Origin: Paracoccus onubensis
GTDB lineage: Bacteria; Pseudomonadota; Alphaproteobacteria; Rhodobacterales; Rhodobacteraceae
Assembly: GCF_003591515.1 (NCBI RefSeq)
Contig: NZ_QZCG01000005.1
Coordinates: 62,001 to 126,000 of the forward strand
Reading direction: 5' to 3'
Length of the DNA stretch: 64,000 nt
Positions within the stretch are counted from its first letter, which is position 1, and each line of letters starts with the position of its first letter. The notes under the pieces are model-generated. The model did no database searches and was not told the origin of the DNA. It saw nothing but the letters and a program-made list of their open reading frames with translations. Shown here one piece after another: positions 47,128-56,397 of the stretch. The position numbers and the translations under genes are program-made.

Positions 47128-47436
47128 GCAATGCGCCGTTCGCCCAAGCATTCATACAGATCTGCATCGCAGATCCTCGCAGTTTTTAACCTTCATGGTC
47201 AGTTAGTTAATATGAAAATCCCGTAAAACCTTCGCATTGGGTAGGTATTTACAAATATGACCAAGCGGTTTCGTCCGGGCAATCTTCCAATATGCGAAAA
47301 CCATACGGGCGGACGAAATCAAGATGACGCGGGTCACGGAATCATGCTGCGACAGCCAGTTCCGGGATGCGGTCCGATCTCGAAGCGGCGCGAATAAACA
47401 GAATGCCGCACCACACCAACAGATGGGAACATATTG
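47128..47436. promoter_or_regulatory. Terminator-like hairpin and a large inverted repeat upstream of the ABC operon
   Basis: gatctgc-atc-gcagatc (47159-47175) is a perfect 7-bp stem, followed 8 bases later by five T, a plausible end for the dehydrogenase transcript. Further on, tttcgtccg (47269-47277) and cggacgaaa (47310-47318) form a perfect 9-bp inverted repeat with centres 41 bp apart, about four helical turns, suited to a looping or dimer-of-dimers regulator. No gene is seen. Confidence 0.5.
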
Positions 47437-48462
47437 ATGAAACCTCTTCTTATGACTGCCATGGCGCTAAGCCTGCTGGCCCCTGCCGCCTCTGCCGAAA
47501 CCCTTGTCGTCAGCAGCTGGGGCGGAAGCTTCCGGGACCTGATCGACGAGGCCATTGCCACGAAATTCACCGAGGAAACCGGTGTCGAGGTGGAATTCAT
47601 CACCGGCGGCACCATCGACCGGCTGAATCAGGCGAATCTCAGCCGCGGCGCCCCGGAAAGCGACGTGACCTTCACCACTTCGCATATCGGCTGGCTCTAT
47701 CGCAATCAGGGGCTGTTCGAGGAACTGGACATGTCCAAGATTCCGAACGCCGAGAACCTGGTTGAGCAAGCCAGGATCAGCCCCTCGCATATCGGCGCAT
47801 GGGCCTATGTCTACACGATCGGCTATCTACCCGATCTGGTCCCCGAAGGCATCAGCTTCGACAGCTGGAACGACCTGTGGTCACCCGAACTCGAGGGGAT
47901 GCTCGCCGCGCCGGATTTCGATCCTTCGCATATCATCGCGGTCGCGGCCAAGCTGGAAGGCGTCGATATCGAGAATTGGATGGACGCGTCGGACAAGCTT
48001 CTGGCACTGAAGCCGAATTTCAACGCCTTTTACACCAATGACGCCAACTCCCAGCAATTGCTGTCTACCGGCGAGACCCCGGTGCAGATCGTGCTGTCGA
48101 TGAACGCCTATCACATGCAGTCAGAGGGGCTGGATGTGCAGCTTGCGATTCCCGAAGAGGGTGCCGTGCTGGGTATCGACACCATGGGCATAAATGCGGG
48201 TACCGAAAAGCAGGATCTGGCCTATCAATTCATCAACGCCGCCCTTGATCCCGAAGTGCAGGCAAAGATCGCCGAAATCAAAAAGGGCAGCCCGGTCGTG
48301 TCGAATGCCGAACTGCCGCCCGAGCTGGCAGAGCTTCCCGGCATCTTCACCACGCCCGAGCAATGGGAAAACCAGACCCTCATCATTCCCGATGAGCTGC
48401 GCGCCGAGAAAACCGCCGAATGGCGTCAATGGTTCTCGGAAAACATGATCGCCGACAACTGA
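47437..48462 (+). CDS. PotD-like ABC transporter substrate-binding protein
   Basis: 341 residues from the ATG at 47437. Signal peptide ends APAASA (residue 20). Mature start ETLVVSSWGGSFRDLIDEAIATKF is typical of the spermidine/putrescine/opine-type (SBP type II) binding proteins. It delivers a solute, often a polyamine, opine or betaine-like amine, to the permeases encoded downstream. Specificity cannot be read from the sequence. First gene of a four-gene import operon. Confidence 0.9.
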   Translation: MKPLLMTAMALSLLAPAASAETLVVSSWGGSFRDLIDEAIATKFTEETGVEVEFITGGTIDRLNQANLSRGAPESDVTFTTSHIGWLYRNQGLFEELDMSKIPNAENLVEQARISPSHIGAWAYVYTIGYLPDLVPEGISFDSWNDLWSPELEGMLAAPDFDPSHIIAVAAKLEGVDIENWMDASDKLLALKPNFNAFYTNDANSQQLLSTGETPVQIVLSMNAYHMQSEGLDVQLAIPEEGAVLGIDTMGINAGTEKQDLAYQFINAALDPEVQAKIAEIKKGSPVVSNAELPPELAELPGIFTTPEQWENQTLIIPDELRAEKTAEWRQWFSENMIADN

Positions 48463-48520
48463 GACCATACCGCCTTGGCGATTGCGCTGCCGGGGCAAAA
48501 CACAAGAGCATATCTTCCTG

Positions 48521-49372
48521 ATGTCGAAGCGTCCTTTTCTTGGCTGGTTTGCCTCTCCGTCGATCCTGATCGCATTCGGGATCGCAGCCTCTTTCCTTGC
48601 CATCGTGCAATTCAGCCTGCGCGCGCATGTTCCGGGCGCGCTTGATCCCGGCGGTTTCACGCTGGACAACTTCACGACGCTTTGGAAAACCGTCTACGGC
48701 AAGGCCTTCGTGACCACGGTATTGCTGTGCTGGTGGACCGCCCTCTTTACCCTGCTGATCGGCTATCCGCTGGCCTATGCCATGGTTCGCGCCAAATCCG
48801 CACGGCTTCGCAGCGCGATCCTGCTGATCTCGCTGACGCCGCTGTTTCTGGGTGAAATCGTCCGCACCTATTCGTGGATGATCGTGCTTGGAAACCGCGG
48901 GTTTCTAAATGCGACACTGATGCAGCTTGGCGTGATCGACCGTCCGCTGGACCTTATGTTCACCATGACCGGGGTCGTCATCGCGCTGGTGCATTTCACC
49001 CTGCCGATCGTGGTCGTGATGCTGGCCGCCGCGCTGTCGCATATCGACCGCAATCTGGAACGGGCCGCGACCTCGCTTGGCGCCGGGCGGATCCGGTGTT
49101 TTCTGACCGTGACGCTGCCATTGTCGATCCCCGGTATCGTCGCCGCCACGTCGACCGCCTTCGCCTGGACATTTTCGGCCTTCGCCACACCCCAGATGAT
49201 CGGTGGCGGCAAGGTGCAGACGATCTCGACACTGGTCTATCAGGTCGGCTTCGCCTCGTTCAACTTCCCGCTGGCGGCATCGCTGTCACTGGTGGGGCTG
49301 CTGTTCACCATCGCTGTGCTTGCCCTGTTCAACACGGGCATCCGCAAGCTCGAACGGATCGGAGCGCATTGA
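48521..49372 (+). CDS. ABC transporter permease (PotB-like)
   Basis: 283 residues, six helices, from the ATG at 48521 (the frame extends 39 bases upstream without an RBS). The cytoplasmic EAA loop, NLERAATSLGAGRIRCFLTVTLPLS, contacts the ATPase. The central LTPLFLGEIVRTYSWMIVLG segment is the common PotB signature. Confidence 0.9.
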   Translation: MSKRPFLGWFASPSILIAFGIAASFLAIVQFSLRAHVPGALDPGGFTLDNFTTLWKTVYGKAFVTTVLLCWWTALFTLLIGYPLAYAMVRAKSARLRSAILLISLTPLFLGEIVRTYSWMIVLGNRGFLNATLMQLGVIDRPLDLMFTMTGVVIALVHFTLPIVVVMLAAALSHIDRNLERAATSLGAGRIRCFLTVTLPLSIPGIVAATSTAFAWTFSAFATPQMIGGGKVQTISTLVYQVGFASFNFPLAASLSLVGLLFTIAVLALFNTGIRKLERIGAH

Positions 49373-49374
49373 TC

Positions 49375-50184
49375 ATGAAGAAATCCGCCCTTGATCACCT
49401 GCTGGACTGGAGCGGCCGGATCCTGCTCGCCGCAATACTCGGGTTCGTTCTGCTGCCTTTCGTAGTTGTCGCAATCGCATCGTTCAACGACGGCGCGATC
49501 CTGTCCTTTCCGCCCAAATCATGGTCGTTCCGCTGGTATGCGAATGCATTCGAATATCGCGATTTCGGCTCGGGATTGGTCAACTCGCTCAGGATCGCCG
49601 CAATTGGGGCAAGCATTGCCCTGATCGCCGGGGCCGGTTTTGCCTATGTATTCAACCGGTATGACTTCATGTTCAAGAGGCTTCTGAACACGGTGCTGAT
49701 GTCGCCGCTGATCATTCCCAATTTCACCATCGGTCTTGGCCTGCTGATCCTGTCGGCGGCGGTGCAACTGCCAAGATCGATCTGGCTGGTGATCGCGGTG
49801 CATGTCGTCATCGTGCTGCCTTTCGTGGTGCGGTCGGTCTATGTGTCGCTGAAGAATTTCGAGCGCCGTTACGAACAGGCCGCGGAAAGTCTTGGCGGCA
49901 CGCCCCTGCATGTGCTGCTGACGATCACGCTGCCCCTGCTGCTGCCGGGACTGATTTCGGGGGCCTTGTTCGCCGCGATCCTGTCGTTCAACGAATTCAC
50001 CGCATCGCTATACGTCGTCAACCAACGCACCCAGACATTGCCGGTCGCCATGTACAACTATGTTCGCGAATATGCCGATCCCACGCTCGCCGCGCTATCC
50101 GTCATCTATGTGGCGGCGGTCGCCGCGATGCTGCTGCTCGTCCACAAATTCTTCCGTCTCGAAAAGGTTCTGAATGTTGACTGA
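49375..50184 (+). CDS. ABC transporter permease (PotC-like)
   Basis: 269 residues from the ATG at 49375, just after the previous gene, with ggag upstream. Six helices; PPKSWSFRWYANAF is the PotC-type periplasmic entry and RYEQAAESLGGTPLHVLLTITLPLL the EAA loop. It overlaps the ATPase gene by 11 bp. Confidence 0.9.
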   Translation: MKKSALDHLLDWSGRILLAAILGFVLLPFVVVAIASFNDGAILSFPPKSWSFRWYANAFEYRDFGSGLVNSLRIAAIGASIALIAGAGFAYVFNRYDFMFKRLLNTVLMSPLIIPNFTIGLGLLILSAAVQLPRSIWLVIAVHVVIVLPFVVRSVYVSLKNFERRYEQAAESLGGTPLHVLLTITLPLLLPGLISGALFAAILSFNEFTASLYVVNQRTQTLPVAMYNYVREYADPTLAALSVIYVAAVAAMLLLVHKFFRLEKVLNVD

Positions 50185-51298
50185 GATCTCCGCAATAGCG
50201 CCGCAAGACACAAGGGACGACGTCGCGGTCCAGATCGACGGCGTCAGCAAGTCCTTCTCTGGAACCGTCGCGCTCGAACCGATCCGGCTTAAGGTTCGCC
50301 GAGGTGAATTTCTGACTCTGCTTGGGCCGTCGGGCTGTGGCAAGACCACTTTGCTCAATCTGATCGCAGGCTTTCTCGAGGCGGATGAGGGTGAGTTATT
50401 CATCGATCGCGATCTGGTCACTCAGGTGCCGCCGCATCAGCGCAAAATTGGCATCGTGTTCCAGAATTACGCGTTGTTCCCGCATATGAGCGTGGCGCAG
50501 AACGTCGCCTATGGGCTGCGGACGCGGCGGGTGCCCAAGGCCGAAACCGCCGAACGGGTCCGCGAGGTGCTTGCATTGGTGAAGCTTGAAGATTTCGCCG
50601 ATCGCCGGCCGCGCCAGTTGTCCGGCGGCCAACAACAGCGTGTCGCGCTGGCGCGTGCGCTGGTGGTCCGGCCTCGTGTGCTGCTGCTGGACGAGCCGTT
50701 CTCGGCGCTGGACCGCAATCTGCGATCCGCGATGCAGGTCGAGCTCAGGGAAATCCAGTCGCGGCTTGGTCTGACGACGGTCTTCGTGACGCATGACCAA
50801 AGCGAGGCGCTCAGCATGTCCGACCGCATTGCGGTGATGTCGCGCGGTCGCATTCGTCAGATCGGCACCCCGTCCCAGATCTATGACCGCCCGGAAAATC
50901 ATTTCGTTTCGACCTTCGTGGGCGATGCGAACCTGTTCGCGGCGACATTGCTGGAAAAAACGGATGCAACCGCCAGCCTGGACATAGGCAAGACCCGCCT
51001 GTCCCTGACCACCTTTCAGGAAGAGCTGCCGGAACCCGGCCCGGTGACACTGTTCGTGCGCCCCGAACAATGCAGCCTGACCGGTCTCGACCAGCCGGGA
51101 GCCATTGCGGCAACCGTCGCGCTTTCGGTCTATCAGGGCAGCTATGCAGAACTGCATCTTGACTGTTCCGTCGCAGAAAACGGACGTGTGATGCTGCGTG
51201 TTCCCGCAAGCGAGGCGATGGAACCGGGGACCAACGTTGGCATCGCCCTGCCGGAACGCGGCCCCGCGATCTATACGACCACAGAAAGAGAGACCTGA
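50174..51298 (+). CDS. ABC transporter ATP-binding protein (PotA-like)
   Basis: 374 residues. Walker A GPSGCGKTT (51-59), Q-loop FQNYALFPHMSV, signature LSGGQQQR (149-156), Walker B VLLLDEP (169-175), switch H in VTHDQSEA, then a C-terminal TOBE domain (about 285-370) typical of PotA/MalK-type ATPases. Powers the importer with the two permeases. Confidence 0.93.
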   Translation: MLTEISAIAPQDTRDDVAVQIDGVSKSFSGTVALEPIRLKVRRGEFLTLLGPSGCGKTTLLNLIAGFLEADEGELFIDRDLVTQVPPHQRKIGIVFQNYALFPHMSVAQNVAYGLRTRRVPKAETAERVREVLALVKLEDFADRRPRQLSGGQQQRVALARALVVRPRVLLLDEPFSALDRNLRSAMQVELREIQSRLGLTTVFVTHDQSEALSMSDRIAVMSRGRIRQIGTPSQIYDRPENHFVSTFVGDANLFAATLLEKTDATASLDIGKTRLSLTTFQEELPEPGPVTLFVRPEQCSLTGLDQPGAIAATVALSVYQGSYAELHLDCSVAENGRVMLRVPASEAMEPGTNVGIALPERGPAIYTTTERET

Positions 51299-51368
51299 TG
51301 TCTTACGCTTCATCCGTCCTTCCGTCCCATTCCCGAATGACCGTCAACGCGCGGGGCGGGAGCCGCTC

Positions 51369-52367
51369 ATGAGCAAGATGATGAAGGCCGTGATCGCAGA
51401 ATCCACCGGCGGCCCCGAGGTTCTGAAGCTGATCGAACGCCCGGTCACCGCCCCCGGCCCCGGCGAAGTGCTGATCCGCATTGCCGCCGCCGGAGTGAAC
51501 CGCCCGGATATCATGCAACGCTCGGGCGCCCTGCCCGCTCCGCCGGACGTGTCGGACATCCTGGGGTTGGAGGCGGCGGGCGAGATCGTGGCGCTGGGCG
51601 AAGGCGTCGATGCGGGTCTGACGGGCACTCGGGTCATGGCGCTTTTGAAGGCGGGCGGCTATGCGGAATATGCCGTCGCCTGCGCCGATCACTGCCTGTC
51701 TGTTCCCGATGGCATCAGCCTGCAAGAAGCCGCGGCCCTGCCCGAAGGATTGTTCACGATCTGGCACAATCTTTTCGACCGTGGCCGGCTTCAGCCCGGC
51801 GACCGGCTTTTGATTCAGGGCGGCTCCAGCGGTATCGGCACGTTAGCCCTGCAACTGGCGCTTGCATGGGGCGCAGAGGTCATCGTCACGGCCGGAGGGC
51901 CGGATAAATGCGCCCGGCTTGAAGCGATGGGCGTTCACACGATCGACTATCGCACCGCCGATCTTGTTACCGAGGTTCTGCGGCTGACCGGTGATCGCGG
52001 CGTCGATGTGGTGCTTGATATTCTTGGCGGCGAGATGGTCAGCAAGCATCTTGCCTGCATGGCGCCGGGCGGCCGGCATATCGGCCTGTCATTCATGTCG
52101 GGCATGATCGCGCCGGTCGATCTGGGATTGCTCATGCGCAAGGGGCTGTGGCTCAGCTCATCGACCCTGCGCCCCAAAAGCGACGATGAAAAAGCCGGAA
52201 TCGCCAATGACGTTCGCGCGCATCTGCTGCCTCTGATCGGCCCCGGCAAGGTGCAGCCGGTCATGGCGCAGGCTTTCCCGCTGGCTCGCGCCGCAGATGC
52301 CCACGCCCTGCTGGAAAGCGGAGGAAATATCGGGAAAATCGTCCTGACCACGGAGAAGACGCAATGA
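51369..52367 (+). CDS. NAD(P)H quinone oxidoreductase, PIG3 type (MDR family)
   Basis: 332 residues from the ATG at 51369 with gggag upstream. A zinc-free medium-chain dehydrogenase: GLEAAGEIVALGEGV, AAALPEGLFTIWHNLF and the NADPH motif IQGGSSGIGTLALQLA are characteristic of the PIG3/TIGR02824 group. It reduces quinones or activated double bonds. Follows the ABC operon by 70 bp and overlaps the GST gene by 4 bp. Confidence 0.9.
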   Translation: MSKMMKAVIAESTGGPEVLKLIERPVTAPGPGEVLIRIAAAGVNRPDIMQRSGALPAPPDVSDILGLEAAGEIVALGEGVDAGLTGTRVMALLKAGGYAEYAVACADHCLSVPDGISLQEAAALPEGLFTIWHNLFDRGRLQPGDRLLIQGGSSGIGTLALQLALAWGAEVIVTAGGPDKCARLEAMGVHTIDYRTADLVTEVLRLTGDRGVDVVLDILGGEMVSKHLACMAPGGRHIGLSFMSGMIAPVDLGLLMRKGLWLSSSTLRPKSDDEKAGIANDVRAHLLPLIGPGKVQPVMAQAFPLARAADAHALLESGGNIGKIVLTTEKTQ

Positions 52368-52975
52368 AACTATCGCTATATTGGGGCTCTGCCTCGCCTT
52401 TCGTTCGCAAGGTGATGGTCGTTGCTCATGAGCTGGGTATCGAAGACCGGATCGAGCGGCGGGACAGCGCAGCCCATCCCGTCGATCGCGACACGCGCAT
52501 TCAGGAGTTCAACCCTCTGGCCAAAGTGCCCGCCGCATGTACCGAGGATGGCACCGTGCTTTATGACAGCCGGGTCATCTGCGAATATCTCGACGCGACG
52601 GCGGGGGGCGGGCTGTTTCCGGCCGCAGGTCCGGCGCGCTGGACGGCGCTGCGGCGGCAGGCGCTGGCGGATGGGCTGCTGGATGCCGCGCTGCTGATCC
52701 GTTACGAAACCACGATCCGTCCCCAGCCGCAGCAATGGCCGCTATGGATCGAAAAGCAGCGCCAGAAGGTCGATGACGCGCTTGACGCCATGACCGCAGA
52801 CCTGCCGGAGGACGGTTGTCACGATATCGGCGCCATCGCCTGTGCCTGCGCGCTTGGCTGGCTGGATTTCCGGTTTCCCGATTACGGCTGGCGCGAAACC
52901 CGGCCCGCGCTGGACGCATGGCACAGCGCATTCGAGACCCGCCCCGCGATGACCGCGACACGGCCAAGCGCCTGA
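52364..52975 (+). CDS. Glutathione S-transferase family protein
   Basis: 203 residues. N-terminal thioredoxin-like domain with GSASPFVRKVMVVAHELGI (active serine region) and NPLAKVPA (cis-proline glutathione site), DSRVICEYL, then an all-helical C-terminal domain. Possibly conjugates or isomerises a reactive intermediate of the pathway. Coupled to the quinone reductase gene (ATGA). Confidence 0.88.
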   Translation: MKLSLYWGSASPFVRKVMVVAHELGIEDRIERRDSAAHPVDRDTRIQEFNPLAKVPAACTEDGTVLYDSRVICEYLDATAGGGLFPAAGPARWTALRRQALADGLLDAALLIRYETTIRPQPQQWPLWIEKQRQKVDDALDAMTADLPEDGCHDIGAIACACALGWLDFRFPDYGWRETRPALDAWHSAFETRPAMTATRPSA

Positions 52976-53035
52976 AGACCAGCGGTCATCCCATCTTTCC
53001 GTACATCCCGCCCAACGTAATGAAAGACAACGCAC

Positions 53036-53452
53036 ATGGCGCATATTCGTCACCGCAAATTCAATACCAAAGATACCTATCCCGAACAGAATCTTGACAA
53101 TGATCTGGCGCAGGCCGTCGTCACCAAGGGCGGCACCATGATCTTTCTGCGCGGCCAATGCCCGCAGGATCTGGACACCGCCGTGAACATCGCAAGCTCG
53201 GATCCCGCCGAGCAGACCCACTTGGTCATGCGCAATATCCGCCAACTGGTCGAGGAATGCGGCGGCAGGATGGAACATATCACCAAGCTGGTGGTATATC
53301 TGACCGATGTGCGCCACCGCGAGACGGTTTACCGCACCATGGGCGAATATATCAAAGGCGTCTTTCCGGTCTGCACCGGCCTGACCGTGGTGGCTTTGGC
53401 ACGGCCCGAATGGCTGGTCGAGATCGACGCCACCGCCGTCATCCCCGACTGA
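53036..53452 (+). CDS. RidA-like protein (YjgF family) without the canonical arginine
   Basis: 138 residues with the RidA/chorismate-mutase-like fold, including FLRGQCPQDL, ITKLVVYLTDVRHRE and the C-terminal LVEIDATAVI. When the end is aligned to RidA, the residue at the Arg105 position that binds and hydrolyses imines is threonine (in CTGLTVV). Such Arg-less members (Rid4-7 type) generally lack imine deaminase activity and are linked to catabolic operons such as Rut. Likely acts on an intermediate of this cluster. Confidence 0.83.
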   Translation: MAHIRHRKFNTKDTYPEQNLDNDLAQAVVTKGGTMIFLRGQCPQDLDTAVNIASSDPAEQTHLVMRNIRQLVEECGGRMEHITKLVVYLTDVRHRETVYRTMGEYIKGVFPVCTGLTVVALARPEWLVEIDATAVIPD

Positions 53453-53541
53453 TCCGAAACCGGCGCGCCGGTACCGGCGCTCTGACTGCTTTACATGCAC
53501 ACCAGTTGAAAAAGGGGCGCGATCGCCCCCGGGAGTTTTAC

Positions 53542-54216
53542 ATGACCTTTTCGATTATCGGGCACTGCACAGACACGGGAATGTTCGGCGTGGCGATCTC
53601 GTCCTCATCGCCTGCGGTCGCTGCGCGCTGTTCCTTCGCCCGCGCGGGTGTCGGCGCGGTCGCCACCCAGAACGTCACCGATCCACGGCTTGGTCCGCAT
53701 GCGCTGGACCTGATGGAACGAGGAGCCAGCGCCGCCGAGGCACTGGCGATCCTTGAACGCAGCGGGGCGCATATGGCGTTCAGGCAGGTGCTTGCGGTCG
53801 GTCGCTCGGGTGAAAGCGCGATCTATTCCGGCACGCAGGTTCTGGGCATGTGGTCCGAGGCCGAGGGCCGCGATACCGCAGCCGCAGGCAACCTGCTGGC
53901 CGATGCCGGCATCCCCGAGGTGATGGTGCAGCATTTCGTGAACACCAAAGGCCATCTTGGCGAACGGCTTGTGGGCGCATTGCGGGCCGGGCTGGATGCG
54001 GGCGGCGAATCCGGTCCGGTGCATTCCGCGGGCCTGCTGCTGGTCGACAAGCAAAGCTGGCCGCTGGCCGAACTGCGCATCGACTGGACTGAGGATTGCC
54101 CGATCACGGCATTGGAACAGGCCTGGGCTGTCTATCAGCCGCAGATGGACGATTATGTCACCCGTGCGCTCGATCCGCGCAATGCACCTTCATATGGCGT
54201 TCCCGGGGACGAATAG
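53542..54216 (+). CDS. DUF1028 family protein
   Basis: 224 residues from the ATG at 53542, RBS gggag. The family begins MTFSIIGHCTDTGMFGVAISSSS, which places the catalytic-looking residues near the N-terminus in an Ntn-hydrolase-like fold; GVGAVATQNVTDPRLG is another signature. Function unknown; frequently found next to RidA-like, M20 and ABC transporter genes, as here, which suggests amide or peptide-like substrate turnover. Confidence 0.87.
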   Translation: MTFSIIGHCTDTGMFGVAISSSSPAVAARCSFARAGVGAVATQNVTDPRLGPHALDLMERGASAAEALAILERSGAHMAFRQVLAVGRSGESAIYSGTQVLGMWSEAEGRDTAAAGNLLADAGIPEVMVQHFVNTKGHLGERLVGALRAGLDAGGESGPVHSAGLLLVDKQSWPLAELRIDWTEDCPITALEQAWAVYQPQMDDYVTRALDPRNAPSYGVPGDE

Positions 54217-54268
54217 ATAATCTTGGCGGGCTTTCCGTGTCGGGATAAAGGAGGATAGAGGTCACGCC

Positions 54269-55195
54269 ATGCCCCTCAGATTCACGCTGCGACAACTGGA
54301 GTATTTCATCGCCGTGGGCGAGGCGGGCAGCATCGCGCTGGCAGCAGAAAAGGTGAATGTCACCGCACCCTCGATGTCCTCGGCCATCGCCCAGCTTGAG
54401 GCAGGGTTCGGCGTCCAGCTTTTCACCCGGCGCCATGCGCAGGGCTCGGTGCTGACCCCGACGGGTGAGCGTTTTATCGAACAGGCCCGTATCGTGCTGG
54501 AAAGCGCGGCCAAGCTCAACGATCTGGCAAATATTTATACAGGCAGTGTGCGCGGGTCTTTGCGGGTGGGTTGTTTGCGGACCTTCGTGCAGTTGATGGT
54601 GCCGCAGTTGCGCCGCAGTTTCGAGACCAGATACGCCAATGTCGATTTCAGTCAGGTCGAACTGGATCAGGCGCAAATCTTCGACGCGCTGGGCGCATCC
54701 CGGATCGACCTGGCACTGACATATGATCTGTCGCTGTCCAGCGATATCGACTTTCAGCCGCTGCGAACCTTGCCGCCCTATGTCATGGTCGATGTCGACC
54801 ATCCACTGGCCGGGCGGAGCGAGGTGACCGCTGCCGATCTTGTTGATCACGACATGGTCCTGCTGGATATGCCGCATAGTTCGGATTATTTCCTGTCGAT
54901 GTTCCGCGCCCTCGGGCAGCGCCCGCGCATCACAGAACGCACATCCGAGATTTCGATCCAGCGCAGTCTTGTCGCCAACGGTTTCGGCTTCGGCATCTCG
55001 AACATGCGCACGGTGTCCGAAGCGTCGATGGACGGCAAGCTGCTCAAGTTCATCCCGCTGCACACGCCGGTTCCGCCTCTTCAGCTTGGCATCGCCATGT
55101 CCCGGGCGGCCCATGTCTCACGCACGATTCAGGCCTTCATCGATCACTGTCACGAGGCCGCCGATGCCAATAATCTGCCCGGTCTCGCGCCATGA
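54269..55195 (+). CDS. LysR-type regulator 2 of the 39-56 kb cluster
   Basis: 308 residues; HTH SIALAAEKVNVTAPSMSSAIAQLE. Effector domain includes LLDMPHSSDYFLSMF, paralleling the LysR at 39359, and both share the RRHAQG/RHHARG turn after the HTH. Four-base overlap with the M20 gene downstream, so regulator and deacylase are translated together. Probably regulates the ABC/RidA/DUF1028 part. Confidence 0.9.
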   Translation: MPLRFTLRQLEYFIAVGEAGSIALAAEKVNVTAPSMSSAIAQLEAGFGVQLFTRRHAQGSVLTPTGERFIEQARIVLESAAKLNDLANIYTGSVRGSLRVGCLRTFVQLMVPQLRRSFETRYANVDFSQVELDQAQIFDALGASRIDLALTYDLSLSSDIDFQPLRTLPPYVMVDVDHPLAGRSEVTAADLVDHDMVLLDMPHSSDYFLSMFRALGQRPRITERTSEISIQRSLVANGFGFGISNMRTVSEASMDGKLLKFIPLHTPVPPLQLGIAMSRAAHVSRTIQAFIDHCHEAADANNLPGLAP

Positions 55196-56397
55196 CGAAT
55201 GATGCTTTAGAAACCCCCGCCATCTCGGACATTCTTGCCCGGCTCATTGCCTTTCCCACGCTGTCACGGCAATCGAACCTCGCGCTTCTGGATTATGTCG
55301 AAGGATTGCTGCGGCCCGCCGGTATACGGTTCGAACGGTTTGCCAGCGACGACGGCACACGCGCCAATCTTTGGGCCAGCCTTGGCCCTGAAGGCCCCGG
55401 GGGCGTGGTGCTGTCGGGCCATTGCGACGTCGTTCCCGTCGAGGATCAGGAATGGAGCCGCGATCCCTTTACGCTGCACCATGAGGACGGCAGGTTCTAC
55501 GGGCGCGGCACCGCCGACATGAAGGGTTTTCTGGCCGTCGCAATTCATGCCATGCTAAGCGCGGCCAACCGGCCCCTGCGCCTGCCGCTGCATCTGGCGA
55601 TTTCCTATGACGAAGAGGTCGGCTGCCTTGGCGTGCGCGGGATGCTGGATATGCGCCGCACGCATCCTGCACGGCCCGCGCTTTGCCTGATCGGAGAGCC
55701 GACCGGCATGCGCATCGCAACCGGGCACAAGGGAAAACGCGGCCTGCGTGCCTGCTGTTTTGGACAAGAGGGGCATTCGGCCCTCGCTCCCGACGCTCTG
55801 AACGCGCTGCATCTTGGCGCGGATTTCATAACCCGGCTTCGGACCCGACAAATGCAGCTTGAAGCGGTCGGCGCCCGGGACGAGGCTTATGACATTCCCT
55901 ATTCGACGATCCATGTGGGCACCATGCATGGCGGCACCGCACTGAACATCGTGCCCGGTCGCTGCGATCTGGAGTTCGAGCTGCGCAACATCGCGGCGGA
56001 CGACCCGGATGCGATCATCGCCGATATCGTCGAGGATGCCGAGGCCACCGCCGCCCCCTATCGCAACCGCTTTCCGGATGCGCGGATCGAGGTGGAAGAG
56101 GTCTCGGGTTATCCCGGCCTCGATACCCCCGCCGATACACCCTCCGTGGCACTGCTGCAATTGCTGCTTGGTCGGCAAGACCCGCCGATCAAGGTCGCTT
56201 TCGGCACCGAGGGAGGACTTTTCCACGAAACGCTTGGCCTGCCGACACTGATATGTGGCCCCGGACATATGGCGCAGGGTCACAAACCCGACGAATTCGT
56301 CAGCGAGACGCAGCTTGCCGAATGCGCGGAGCTCATCGCAGCCATCATAGGCGTTCTTGAAGATGGGAACGAACCGGCCCTGACCAAACCGGCTTGA
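55192..56397 (+). CDS. M20 family deacylase (acetylornithine deacetylase ArgE-like)
   Basis: 401 residues. Di-zinc site residues: H77 in SGHCDVVPVE, D109 in GTADMKGF, catalytic glutamate E141 with ligand E142 in YDEEVGC, and the late histidine in GHKPDEF. The dimerisation domain lies at about 180-300. It hydrolyses N-acyl amino acids. Because it is fused by ATGA overlap to a LysR and follows DUF1028/RidA, it probably opens an amide of the imported compound rather than making arginine. Confidence 0.88.
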   Translation: MTNDALETPAISDILARLIAFPTLSRQSNLALLDYVEGLLRPAGIRFERFASDDGTRANLWASLGPEGPGGVVLSGHCDVVPVEDQEWSRDPFTLHHEDGRFYGRGTADMKGFLAVAIHAMLSAANRPLRLPLHLAISYDEEVGCLGVRGMLDMRRTHPARPALCLIGEPTGMRIATGHKGKRGLRACCFGQEGHSALAPDALNALHLGADFITRLRTRQMQLEAVGARDEAYDIPYSTIHVGTMHGGTALNIVPGRCDLEFELRNIAADDPDAIIADIVEDAEATAAPYRNRFPDARIEVEEVSGYPGLDTPADTPSVALLQLLLGRQDPPIKVAFGTEGGLFHETLGLPTLICGPGHMAQGHKPDEFVSETQLAECAELIAAIIGVLEDGNEPALTKPA

